Positions 1-10,723 of a DNA stretch of 64,000 bases are shown here, piece after piece. The stretch spans positions 1 to 64,000 of the forward strand of contig NBAY01000027.1 of assembly GCA_002794775.1 (NCBI GenBank), given 5' to 3'. Positions within the stretch are counted from its first letter, which is position 1. Each line of letters begins with the position of its first letter. Source of the stretch: Porodaedalea pini. Taxonomy: Eukaryota; Basidiomycota; Agaricomycetes; Hymenochaetales; Hymenochaetaceae. The notes under the pieces are model-generated. The model made no database searches. It saw only the letters and a list, made by a program, of their open reading frames with translations, and was not told the DNA's origin. A program made the translations under genes and the position numbers.

Positions 1-115
1 ATGAAAGCATAGAGATATTAACTGATACATCGTGAACCGCAGAGCGCAGTCGATAATTTCTCGTGTCCAAGAAGAAAAACCTTATGAAAGGAACAAAAGC
101 CTTGGTGCTACATTT

Positions 116-936
116 TTATGACCGCACGTCACCATGCCTGCTTGCCTTGGCCGTAAGGCGGCTAGCAGCGTTTTCCCGCCGCTTAAGCTTCCGAGCAGCC
201 CGGCGCTGTGCTGAGCCCTCTGTAACGCTTTCTTCACCATCTTCAGTATCAGCGCGCTCAGCCCACCAACGCGCAGCTTGCAGTGCAATGACACCTGTGA
301 GCGCGACACTGCAAACCAGGTTGGCAGTCGCGAGGTTGAGGACCTCCGACTTCAGTATGTTCGGCAGTCTATCGGGCGGGGGAGCAGGTACAGACGAGAA
401 GATCCCATCGAACGCTGTACGTCGATATGAGGGAATACGCGAAAAAGAAATTCAGTAGCATTCGTCCGGAAAAAGGGAAGAGACTGACAGGGTATGATCT
501 TGTACAGATACACGGAGACTGCGGTGCCGTACAAAACTGGTAAAATAGATAGGAGTCAGAAATGCAAGGTGAGGCAAGGCCAGAGAAATGAGGGTGCACA
601 TATGCTCGCGCCATCGAACATCAGATTGCCCGCAGCACCGTCGCCGAAACTCCACAGAATGGTCGCAGCACCGAGGGTAACGACCGCAGCAAGGGCGTAT
701 CCCATTTCAGCGGGCGCTCGTGCAAACAGAGAATAGTATGCTGCCGACGTCCAGATATTTTCGTTCGTGATTGAGGACTTCCATAGCGTTAATGAGTCTG
801 CAATCCAGTGTACGAAAAGAATGCCTGTCAAAGTGCGCCGCTCGTTTCAGCTGGAAGTTAGACGAAAGAAAGGTAGATCGGACCCACCAAGGAGAAAAGA
901 GGTGATACATATTATAGCGGCCACACGTAGAGCCAT
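116..936 (-). CDS. SHR3: SHR3-like ER membrane chaperone for amino-acid permeases
   Basis: Four exons (936-888, 824-600, 536-506, 368-116) join in phase to 185 codons plus stop. Exon 1 gives a hydrophobic N-terminus (MALRVAAIICITSFLLG). It continues with a luminal HWIADS motif, a TM run (AEMGYALAAVVTLGAATILW), the FDGAS segment, a further TM and a last TM ending GVIALQAARWWAE. The tail is charged and Lys/Arg-rich (QRRAARKLKRRENAASRL). This order (short N-terminal TM, four TM in all, basic cytosolic tail) is that of Shr3, which in yeast keeps amino-acid permeases folded in the ER for COPII packaging. Family assignment is from remembered motif similarity. Exon 3 is only 31 nt, which is why simple ORF reading misses the gene. 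No signs of decay. Confidence 0.82.
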
Positions 937-1343
937 AGCTTTCGTGACTGTTGATGAATACAGAATAGGAGTCGTCGACGTTGATGTCCAAGGCGAAGAA
1001 ATCTGAATCTAATTCTTTTTCACGTGCAAGATGGCGAGCGTCGGACTTTCATATCCATTTTGGGTCGTGCCGCGTCGCGTCGCGTCGACTCAAGTTTCTA
1101 CTCTGACCTACGCTATTGTTTACTCCGACGCGAAGTACACCTCTATACTGCAACAACTATCCAGTTATCTACTCATGGAAAGTCTCCGATTCTCTGCCTT
1201 AGATGTGACTTGCACGCTTCCCCGACGACTGTGCGAATGATCTTGCCTGCATAGCCTTTCGCAGCATGAAAGACTGTGTATCAGGGCTGTCGCCTCAAAT
1301 TCATCTCGCCTGCCATGGCGGGCGTAATTGCAAGAAGTATGCA

Positions 1344-1351
1344 TATAAAAA
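1344..1351 (+). promoter_or_regulatory. TATA box upstream of the first RTA1-like gene
   Basis: TATAAAAA lies about 50 bp upstream of the proposed ATG at 1400. The second copy has a matching element at a similar place, so the promoter layout seems to have been duplicated with the gene. Confidence 0.45.
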
Positions 1352-1399
1352 GGCTGAGCTGAAAAGAATAGCCTTCAGTACAAAGTTCGTTGACGAAAC

Positions 1400-2601
1400 A
1401 TGTCTGGTGCGCAGTCCTCCTCTCTCTCGTGGCGAAAGGCAGGCATATTTGTGGGCTCTTGATTTCTGTAACTCTATGAACAGACTCTCAGCGTACCAAC
1501 TATGCAGAGGATAACTTCAGTGCGTGAAACTCTACAGCATGTTTCTGAAGGAACTGACATTTAATCTCTAGACTACGATCCAAGTAAATCCGCCGCAATG
1601 ATTGCAGGCGTACTGTATGGCCTTCTCTCGCTGGCCCTCTTTGTTCGTCTAATCCATAGACAAATCTGGTGGGCTTTGCCTGCCCATCGGAACCTCGGGT
1701 GAGCTCGGCAGCACTACCTCCGAACTAATGCTCTGAGCCGACGTATTCTTCCAGCCTTCTCAACGGGATTCTTTCTCCGCTATGGCCTAGCCGTGAATCC
1801 ATTCAGCAACGCGTTCCTTGTTTCGAGCCAGATCCTTATCGTTGTCAGCCCTGCAACGTTCCTTGCATTCAACTACATTGTGTACGGAAGACTCATGCAA
1901 GCCTTCGTTGCCAATAAATCTCGGTACAGTTTAATACGGCCCAATATCGTGGCCCGAATCTTCGTCATAAGTGACATTACGACTTTCATTGCCTAGTTTG
2001 GGACTGGCTTCCGTATCCTAGGGTGTTTGAACTGTTGACAACTTTGTGCTATGCAGGGCGCCGGCGGTAGTATGGAGTCTGATAGCGATCATACTTCAGC
2101 CAACATTGGGCGTATTGCCCTGCTCGCCGGCCTCATTGCGCAGACAGTATCATACCTCTTTTTCATCCTTCTTCTCGTCCATTCGCATTGGCGAATTTCT
2201 AAGGACGAAACATATGACAGGCACAACTTCCCTTGGCGACTCGTTCATTTGCTCTACATATCGTCGGCCTTCATCACGGTGCGAGCTAATCTACTCCTAT
2301 CTTATTAGCTTTACCTAACGCTAGTTATAGGTTCGCGGCATCTATCGAACAATTGAGCTCTCACAAGGAGATGAAGGGTATCTTGTTACACATGAAGGTA
2401 TCCTTATTCAAGCTCTAGCCCATGCCTTCTGACCTCTCTCACACGATATCTCGCTCTTCAGTATTTCTCCACTTATTCGACACCTAACCATTGTTCTTTG
2501 CAACCGTGATATATGCACCTTTCTGGCCTGGAAAGTTTATCGAGATCTATAGCTCTCGAGATGGTTTTCCACTTCGTCTGGACTCAATGAACAGTGCTTG
2601 A
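1400..2601 (+). pseudogene. RTA1-like lipid-translocating membrane protein, copy 1 (broken)
   Basis: Homologous exon by exon to the copy at 3065-4289. ATGTCTG (1400-1406) joins exon 1484-1519 and exon 1572-1698 to give MSDSQRTNYAEDNFNYDPSK and a first TM; the WWALP motif typical of RTA1 proteins follows. The next exon (from 1755) carries GFFLRYGLAV and FLAFNYIVYGRL, then exons with IAQTVSYLFF, NFPWRLV and RTIELSQGDEGYLVTHE. RTA1 family proteins are 7-TM fungal membrane proteins linked to lipid translocation and drug or sphingoid-base resistance. Lesions: the exon 3/4 junction is out of phase with the only good splice sites; TAG at 1994-1996 stands where copy 2 has CAG and the intron donor GT is lost; a TAA follows LHLFDT in the last exon. 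Probably non-functional unless splicing differs. Confidence 0.72.
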
Positions 2602-2979
2602 GCAGATTGTGCATATTATTTTCTGTACTATGATGTTGATTCCGTATTTTCGATGTCAGTCGCGTTGCTCCCGCTTGTTCGATTGGGTCAGATTGTGGAG
2701 GAATATATACCTAACAATGATAAGATTTGAACGTGCTTACCAACTATACCAATCCGGCGAAAGTTGTCTGTTGGCCGTGGGATCTTCACACTACAAATGG
2801 GTTGTAGTGCATAGCTTTGTGTCGTGTATTTGTCCGATCATCCCTTTAGCATTCCGACTGAATTCTGATCATTAACAAGTCCAATATGGAAAACTCTATT
2901 GGACTTGTGGCGGACGTTTTCATCTTATGGTGCAAATATTTCAATGCGTTCCACCAAATTGCCTAGGTACCACCTCGTG

Positions 2980-2987
2980 TATAAAAG
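2980..2987 (+). promoter_or_regulatory. TATA box upstream of the second RTA1-like gene
   Basis: TATAAAAG lies about 80 bp upstream of the ATG at 3065, in a stretch that otherwise holds no gene. Confidence 0.45.
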
Positions 2988-3064
2988 GAATCGACTAGAG
3001 GTCTTCGCGAAGCATGAGCCTCACTTTTGTGCACTCGCTGGATTGCTAAATCACTATTAGTGCA

Positions 3065-4289
3065 ATGTCAGGTAAGCAAGCTCTCTACCTCTTCTCTGAC
3101 TTGTTCTACTCCGTCAACTCACCTTCAGCTACGACATTGACTCTTGTACCTGTCTTATCCTAGATTCATTCTCCATTAACTATCCGGAGACGATCTTTCG
3201 TGCGTGAAGTAGAACCTATCATGTTGTTTCATTTTTTACTGATTCTTTGTCCAGGCTATGATCCCAGCAAACCAGCCGCGTTGACTGCAGGTATTGCATT
3301 CGACATACTGTCCACGATCTTCTTCGCTCGTATATTCCATAGGAAGGACTGGTGAGGTCTTTGCATTGGAGCGTTCTGTGAGTAGTACAGCTCAGATAAC
3401 GAATCGAAGTCTTGTATATGCATGCTAATATTAATGTCTACTTCAGTCTTTTCGCTTGGCTTTTTCCTCCGCTTCGCCTTGTCTGAGAGTCCAATTACTT
3501 TCGCGTTGTTCGTCACGAGCCAAGTCCTTGTCGTCGTTTCGCCTGCGGCTCTCCTTGCATTCAACTACATTGTGTACGGGAGACTCATACGAGCCTTCGC
3601 CGCCGGTCAAACTCAGTACAGCTTGATGCGACCTCAATTTGTGGCATGAGTCTTCGTCATAAGCGACATCGTAACATCCCTGGTCCAGGTACGCATGGCA
3701 TAACTCTCTTTGTCGGACTACGCACTCATGACATTTCAGGGCGGTGGCGCAGGCCTTCAAACAAGAGCTAGCTCTGCCAATCGCTGTCGCACCATTTTGT
3801 TAATCGGAATTGTTGCACAGACGGTATCCTATGCCCTCTTCTACGTTCTTCTTGACTATTCGCACTTGAGACTTTCCAAGGATGGAAAGTTTGGCAAGAC
3901 TAACTTCCCTTGGCGCCTCGTCCAAGTCCTCCATTTCTCTTCTGTTTCCATCTTGGTGAGATTGATCCAGCTCATAGTACTTTGCTGGACATATGAGTCT
4001 GACTTTACTATGGCAGATCCGTGCTACATATCGCATCATTGAACTCACTCAGGGTAACGGTGGTTATCTTGTCAGACATGAAGGTAACCACACATACCTC
4101 TATTTCGAGCTGTATTGATCAAACATCGTGCTTCAATCTTCAGCACTTTTCTACGTACCTGACACCATTCCCTTATTCCTTGCGACTGCAATATATGCGT
4201 TCTTCTGGCCAGGGAAACTCATCGGAGCTCATAACTCTGAAGACTACCTCTCAGTTCGGATGGGAGTAATGGGGAGCCCGAGTCCTTGA
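3065..4289 (+). pseudogene. RTA1-like lipid-translocating membrane protein, copy 2 (broken)
   Basis: Exons 3065-3071, 3164-3199 and from 3255 join in phase to MSDSFSINYPETIFRYDPSK, the usual short luminal N-terminus of this family. Later exons give GFFLRFALSE, LLAFNYIVYGRLIRAFAAG, a third block with IVAQTVSYALFYVLL and NFPWRLVQ, then TYRIIELTQGNGGYLVRHE, and a last exon IPLFLATAIYAFFWPGK ending at TGA 4287-4289. Two in-frame stops are visible: TGA at 3353-3355, right after the first Trp of the WW motif, and TGA at 3647-3649, where copy 1 has CGA (Arg). The second is a C to T change at a CpG. The reading frame is otherwise well kept, so loss looks recent. About 0.5 kb of gene-free sequence separates it from copy 1. 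Confidence 0.75.
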
Positions 4290-4591
4290 TGTCCGTTGAG
4301 GTTGAGCAGAATAGAGAGCGCATTTTGAATTGACTAAATTGAATAGGACTACGTTTATCCAATACTTTCTCTTCTTTTCAAAGGCGCCTGTTACTTGCTC
4401 CATAGACGGTTTTCATCTCCCTTCATTGTGTGTTTCGGACTCTAAGTAGTAATTACGCGCGTGTTTATGAGGAGAAACTCATGGACCCACAGTTTATTGA
4501 TTGGTCAGTTATCTCACGGTCATATGCTTTGCCGTCCGCAGATCCCTCCAAGTGAGCGGACCGAGTCTCCTACTTGCTACCCAAGTTCACT

Positions 4592-5363
4592 ATGCTCAAA
4601 TTACTTCGGCCATGTAGAGTTTCTTTGAAAAGCTGCGATACGCAGTGCAGGGCCACTCTTTCATCTGTATCCAATGTCTCAACACCTTGGTTCGTGGACC
4701 AGGAGTATTCCCCGGCGCGACAACCTCCACCTCATCTGACTCCCTCAAATGCTCCGAGTTCGCAAGAACAGTCACCGCCTTCCGATTTACCAGTATATCT
4801 CACTGCACTTCATTCTGAACTCTTACGGTCGCCTCATTTGGAGCGAGGGGGCGTGGAGATATGCCCTCCTCTTCCTACTGAACCGGGCCCGCCTTTGCCC
4901 AGTGCATTACCCAAAGGAAGACGCCAGAGGGGCCGCACGGAACTTGGTCTGGGAGTCCCAGATCTCGGCGGCGGGCTTTGGAGATGGATTGTAATTGCTC
5001 AGGTACGTGACTGCACTTATTGCAGGCTTGCTCTCCAAGGCACTGAGACGAGCATTTTGATCAGGTGAAGGAGGGAACCGAGAATCGCGGTGCAATTGAG
5101 TCTGTCATGCGAATTGTTCGAAAGACGGTAAGCATCTAGATTGTTCCGTCATATTTATAGCTGTGCACAAGCTCTGGACTAAATTTCTGTCTTAGCTGCT
5201 CATGGCTGAGCCCCCGGTGATACTTCCACCAAACAAAAAGCGCCGAGTGCAGGATGGGTGGGGCATGCTTGACGCTGGGGACTTTGCAGTTCATATTTTG
5301 GGTCGCTCTGCTCGAGAAAAATACTTTCCTATGGGCTCCCAAGCTCGACGGTGGCAATGGTGA
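4592..5363 (+). CDS. RsfS/Atp25-type mitochondrial ribosome-silencing-factor domain protein
   Basis: Three exons (4592-5002, 5065-5127, 5196-5363) join in phase 0 to 213 codons. The start is basic and Ser-rich (MLKLLRPCRVSLKSC), fitting a mitochondrial presequence. A Pro-rich linker follows, then a domain containing WIVIAQVKEGTENRGAIESV and the signature WGMLDAGDFAVHIL with SAREKYF. RsfS proteins bind large-subunit protein uL14; in yeast the domain is the N-terminal part of Atp25, which also has a C-terminal part stabilising the OLI1 mRNA. Here the frame closes (ARRWQW stop) soon after the RsfS signature, so the C-terminal Atp25 domain is absent from this model. An ATG at 4592 was preferred because no upstream ATG is in frame. 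Confidence 0.75.
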
Positions 5364-7020
5364 ACACAGCTTTGTTTTGGGGTTATCCTGCAAAGAGATT
5401 GAGTTTGCACTCCACGTTTTGCGAAGCATTGACGGCCAATTCCGAACTGCATTACGCAAATTGAAGTTTTTGAGCTTCCTACCTTCCCGTGGCATATGAA
5501 GCGCTGGGTGTATTGCGAGCCGTGAATGGGATCTTGTACGACATGTGGATGGGGCACTCTCGTCCTTCTGATGAACTCGCAGAAATCAAATGCTCGATGA
5601 CTTCTTTTCACTTTCTGAGCTTTGTGCGCCGCTCTCACTCCTTAACAGACCCCTTGGTAGCTCTCGTCTATTCAATACAATGACGATCGGTCGGTTGATC
5701 ACTGCCTTAGTTTGTGATAGGGCGGTGATCAGAGATAGTAATCGGAAACTGTCAATCTTTCCTGGGCGCTTCGTTTGGAATCCAACTTGGTGCGGGCGAT
5801 ATCCACTTGCAAGAGCAGGTTCAAGCATTAACGGATTAGCATGACGGGCCTAAGGATTGCTCAGCGGGGTCGATCTACTGGTCCACCTCGAAAGTACAGT
5901 ACGTCTCCGTTGGCTCCAGTGTTTGCCTTGGCCAGAGTTCAAAATTGAGCAAACAATTCGCATTTATCCGCACGTTGTCCGCAACGAGTCTCGCTCAAAC
6001 TCAAGGTTCGTTGACCATCTTTGAGGTCCGATGGCAGATAACGGCATGGCTTCTGTGAACCTTGAAAAGCTAATAACGTCGACAGGTGCGAAGGGACACA
6101 ACACAAACGGTCATGCGACAGCTTTCGATATTGCGATTGCGTTTTCTCACCTGCTGTATACCAAGTAGGATGCCGCTTATGTCGACGCTCGGATTGTGAT
6201 GCTGGCCGATTTCCGACGCGCAAAGGCCCATGGGCATTAGCTTCCCAAGTGCGAGGGAAAAACCGCGCGTCGCCGCGGAGCTGTCGTATGCCTAACAACT
6301 CCGCGCTAAGCTCTTTTGACTGCAAAGCTACCGCGACAGGCTATGCAGCGTCGCGCAAGTGGGACAGACTTGGTAGCTTCTGCGCCGGGACGTGCAGGCC
6401 ACGGGGCGCTTGGAGCTCATAAAGTAAGAGTGAATTGGGGTACCCTGGCATTCACGTCATTTGACGTTATGTCGCGCATCTTCTGCTTTACGCGTTTAAC
6501 TCTTGACTTCCTCCGTTTCGCGTCATTAATATAATGGATGCGACGCTGACGGCGTCACTCCATTAGCGATGTCATCAGCCTTACGTCTGGTCGTGTATAG
6601 AATTTGGCGCGCTTGAGCCACTGCCTGAGATTAGGAGAGGAGAGGAGAGCCGATGTGGCAGAGTCTGAGCAAACGGACATTGCTATCAGAAAGATCCATG
6701 AAGCCGAAGAGAGCACACATAAGGGGTGGCAGAAAGAAAGGAAAGGTCCAGACAGAACATGCACACGGACTTCTGCCATAAACGCAAAATCCGCCGGTCG
6801 GGGGAGTAGATGCCTTTCAGTGTGTGGGCCCGAGCCCCGCACGGCACGTGTCGTGTTTCTTCCATATAAGCTCCCGGATAGATCGAGAGAGACTAGGCAT
6901 TTATCGCCTTCTTTTGTGTCCACAATTCGGCGTACTGCCTGATCGGCTCTCGAGCTCAGCCACTCAAAAGGACGCTGGGCTTTCTGCTTCCCGTTCCCAC
7001 CCCCGCGTGCGCCATGTGCA
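5364..7020. other. Gene-poor stretch, no gene recognised
   Basis: Several open frames of 60-130 codons exist on both strands, but none shows a known motif, and none joins to another by good splice sites into a protein-like sequence. The right end contains purine-rich and CG-rich sequence that probably belongs to the promoter and 5' leader of the gene at 7021. Confidence 0.4.
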
Positions 7021-8728
7021 ATGGCAGACGCGTCCCGCCCTGCTAGCGCCCCCGGTCCCTCGTCCTCACGCGTTAAAAAACGACTTAGACAGAAAACAAA
7101 TCAGCAGAAACGAGCGTACGCACACGACGCTCTGATCGCCTTTGAAGATGTACGTATCACTAGTCATATTGCTCAATTACTGCGATCGCCGTGAAATCAT
7201 CATATTGAAGAGTCTCTTTGTATAGCACCGGTCCTTTGGGAATGCGTTTAGAGCTTGGCTCGCACATGTGGAAGAAATGCTCTCGCCCGAGGAATTTAGG
7301 TCGGCAACTAAATTTACAAGGGCCTTGCGGACCTTCAGCTCTAGGGGCTCTGGTAGGGCCTGCATTTGTTCTTTTGTACTGTCTTATATAGTAAGTATTG
7401 TTCTCTCCAGGAGAACCAGACTACCCCGAGACGGCACGCATCTCTGCAGAGACCCTCGCACGATGGGTAGACGACCTTGCATGGTCCCTTAATGGTACAC
7501 AAGCTTTCTCTTTGTGAACGACCTTCGACGCTAACCTTTGTTTGCGTGTGTGTTTGTACTGCAGTAAAATTCACGCTTGAGGAGAACGCTGGGAAGCTTA
7601 AAGCACCGACTTCACGGATCGGGATAAATTTCCGCTCATTGATCCACTTCCTGGCGCGCACACACGCTTTTGCGCAGAATGATGTGAGCTACCTGCTCGA
7701 TGAGTGCAAAGCGCTCGAGGACGATCTCAGTCGGACAGCGCGCGTCAATCGTATTATGGAAGAGTATGCCGTCTACATCCAGGAAGCGTACTTCGATACC
7801 GGCCGGACGGTGGACGAGACGTACTATGGAGAGTATGAGGTCGAAAGGATCAGTGCGCGGCGGATTCTCGTTCTGCGGAGATATGATCCCGACGGTGCGC
7901 TGATGTTATGTGGCAAATATTCTGAAGAAACTAATTTATGTTCAGATGATTCGGACACGTCCAGCACGTCCCTGAGGTCATTCACGACGTACTTCCCTGC
8001 GACGTTGATTCAAAATGTCAAACGCGGCGATACGCTGACTCTGCAGATCTGCCACCTCGAACAGAGCAAAGTCTGGGTGCCGTATATGTATTCGTGAGTA
8101 AATCGCTCTCTCTTTGAGTTGCGTCATCATTCTGACACATCCTAGCGGGTTCACACCTACGAGAGAGGACGGGGGAGTCGCAACGCCGACGGAACGGCAA
8201 ATACGAGCGTCTTCTGGCCGATCCGGGGACGATCCAACTGTAGCGCTACAGTCCACGCTGATGCGTCTTGATATCTCCCCTCGGCGGCGGTCCGACAACA
8301 GCTCCGGGCCCGGGAGGCACGCGCGTTCGCGCACCCCACAGAGGGTAGGCTCGGACCATCAGCCTCCTCCGCTCCAAACACCAGGATTCGATTTCAATTT
8401 CGACGAGTCGAAGTTCACAGACGAGTATTTCCGCGCGTGGGACGGCGATATTGATTCCGACGAGGACTTCGCGGACATCGTGCGTCCGCCGGACCTGGAG
8501 GAGGAGCCGGAGAGTCCTGTTGGCGGCGACGGGAGCGGAGGCGGGTGCGGTGTGTCGGGGTCGAGTGTGAATCTGTATCACACGCTGAAGGAAGCGACAT
8601 TCTTAGTGATCGGCGTCATTCATCTTATTCCATTCCATGCCACATTCATCTTCGCTCGAATTCTGCCGTCCGTTCTTGATATGTATATGCATCATGTACC
8701 GCAGACCCTAGAAGACCATCAACGATAG
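7021..8728 (+). CDS. Unidentified fungal protein with basic N-terminus and acidic C-terminal region
   Basis: Exons 7021-7149, from 7226 to a GTAGGG donor near 7350, a short exon after the acceptor at about 7411, then 7564 onward, and two more after introns starting near 7894 and 8096, join in phase. The product starts MADASRPASAPGPSSSRVKK with a Lys/Arg/Gln-rich helix, then a mostly helical middle (HRSFGNAFRAWLAHVEEML; ISAETLARWVDDLAWSLN; RSLIHFLARTHAFAQNDVSY). A Ser-rich part with an SPRRRSDNSS stretch follows, then an acidic region (DGDIDSDEDFADIV) and a hydrophobic last 40 residues. I do not recognise the family. The final hydrophobic tail may be an annotation artefact if another intron lies near 8590. 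The consistent splice phases and protein-like middle support a real gene. Confidence 0.6.
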
Positions 8729-9475
8729 AGTGTATTCAGACCCTGAGTCGGAATAGGAGAGTGCATGGTCACGAATTCCTCAAACTGATCTCGATAAGCG
8801 GAGGATCGACGGTGTCGGGCTAAGAAGTCTAAATGCAAATCCCGCCATGCGTGACGCCCCCGTCTCCTGCCGAGCTTTGCAGACGGAAGCAAATCTTATC
8901 AACAGCAACAAACAGTAACGACCTCGTATCCGTTGTGGTCGCTAAAGGCGTAAGGTAGGTCACCGCTCGCATCCACATTTGCCGCCAGAAACTCATGGGG
9001 CGACTTAGAGGACTCCCGAAATTAAATTTTATAAACTGCCTCCGTGTCTGCACTTCCTGCGTCAGAAATCTTTCAGCGTGAAGGTTCGGGCTATCTCTTC
9101 TCAGATTACACACTTGAGATGCGGGATTTGCTGGGATACCGAGAAGTCTTCACACATGCTGACATGATGGGATTTACATCGGAACAAAATGATCGCTGGA
9201 TGCCCATAACATTTGAGATAAGAAGGAACACCTGTTCTCTTGATGCACGTTGCAGTACCTCGCCTTTTATATTAGTAAAGTACTGAAACAAACCATGCAA
9301 CAACTGTGGCGCCTGAGAGCGTGACATATATAGTCATAAACATTCCCTTCCTGATTCTAGAACTATTAGCATAACATGTATGTCTTAATGCACACATATA
9401 TACGTAGCTGTGCAAAAGCCCTAATGAGAGGATAGTTTAGAGAGAAATCTGCTATCTTTTCGACTCACGATGAGT
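8729..9475. other. Intergenic, nothing recognised
   Basis: No ORF with a known motif and no plausible exon chain. The sequence becomes AT-rich towards the mobile element at 9476. Confidence 0.4.
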
Positions 9476-9506
9476 TAAGGTAGGGAAAGTATAAACTCGA
9501 CCAACC
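9476..9506 (+). repeat. Left terminal inverted repeat, 31 bp
   Basis: Perfect inverted match to 10051-10081. It ends in CTCGACCAACC, after which the two ends diverge. Confidence 0.85.
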
Positions 9507-10050
9507 AAGTCACATCACTGTCACGGTCCCTGAGCACTGCATTTACCCCATTTGGAAGGACCCTAATGGCAAAAATCTCAAAGGATCCAAGGTCAACTTT
9601 CTATCTTCTGAAAAAACTCCTTCCATAATTCACTGAGCTTGTCTCCTGTAGGCTCTTGCATACATTTAAGAACATCAAGAAGAGTTCATTGGGATTCTTT
9701 TGAGGTTCAGACAAACTTACCAAATGTGGCACATGACAAATATGTTACAAATTATGTAATTACATAAGATATTCCCTTCTTTGGAGCGGCAAAATATTCA
9801 GTCCAGAAAACTGAGTTGTATCCAGAAGCCTGGAAATGCAATTCTATGGTGTTTGACAAAAGCAACTTTTTTCCTTAAATAGTAAGCCCTAAACTCAATA
9901 TTCAGAAAAAATAAATCCATACATCTGTAGCCACAGATGTCCTCTAAAGTTCTATGAGAATGTAAGATGCATTTGGGATGTTGTGTTGAAGCAATTAATA
10001 TTGAGCTCGACACCATGTGCCACCCAATAAGGCAAGTAGGGTTGCGTCAC

Positions 10051-10081
10051 GGTTGGTCGAGTTTATACTTTCCCTACCTTA
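10051..10081 (-). repeat. Right terminal inverted repeat, 31 bp
   Basis: Perfect reverse complement of 9476-9506, with no mismatches, which suggests a fairly young copy. Confidence 0.85.
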
Positions 10082-10723
10082 CGATCCTTGAGAGTCGCAT
10101 CCGACGTGGCTGTGGCTCCATCAAGCGCCATCACGCCGCTTGATAAGCACCGATCTTCGTTTCCTGTCCAAGACCACGCATAGAACTCTCTCGAATCCTC
10201 CATGTCTGCCTAGCCATTCTACCTCTATCTTTCAGTAAAAATACCGTCAAAAGTGGAATACGAAGCATGGCTCCACCGTCTAGCCTGCTTTGCCTATGTT
10301 CTAATCTCTATGAAAATCACGCGAGTCAATTCAACCTCGTGGGAACCGTCATCTCATTTCTCATGCAACTAATATCGTCTTCGATAATTCTCCCACTGTC
10401 TTTAATTGCACTGCTGAGGTATGGTATTTACTCACGAACGACTCAGGAGCTCAAGAATGTCGAGGGCGTTGTCGCACGTCGTGTTCTGCTCATATCTCCC
10501 CTCAACGACGCGAACGTCTGCCCCCTCTACTCGAGGGTTTTCCAAAAGATCACTACTTCTGACTGCTAGCGTCCAAACCTTCCTGGATACTACAGCTCTA
10601 GTCTGTTCTTCTAGCTAGCGAAGACTCTGTATCGCCAAAAACATACCAGTACGTCATTAATTTTTGCTCTTGGCTTTATTGGCGGTAGTGACTTTGTGAA
10701 TTATTTCATTTAGCTAACTGCGA
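10082..10723. other. Intergenic, upstream region of the surface-protein gene
   Basis: A frame of about 100 codons starts at 10267 with one hydrophobic stretch but no known motif. No convincing gene seen; most of this is probably promoter and leader of the gene at 10724. Confidence 0.35.

Larger units (their letters stand above)
9476..10081. mobile_element. Short non-autonomous DNA transposon (MITE-like) with 31-bp inverted ends
   Basis: The first 31 bases (beginning TAAGGTAGGGAAAGTATAAA) are the exact reverse complement of the last 31 (ending TTTATACTTTCCCTACCTTA). The outermost TA on each side could be a TA target duplication (element proper 9478-10079, 602 bp), which would fit Tc1/mariner-type integration. 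The interior is AT-rich compared with the flanks and has no coding potential beyond short chance frames. No transposase is present, so it would be mobilised in trans. Confidence 0.75.

Noticed and set aside
1070..1090. Short CGCGT tandem repeat
   Set aside because: Only about three units; no further structure around it.
5590..6325. Overlapping frames of 80-130 codons on both strands
   Set aside because: No motifs, no good splice joins and no sensible composition; treated as chance frames.
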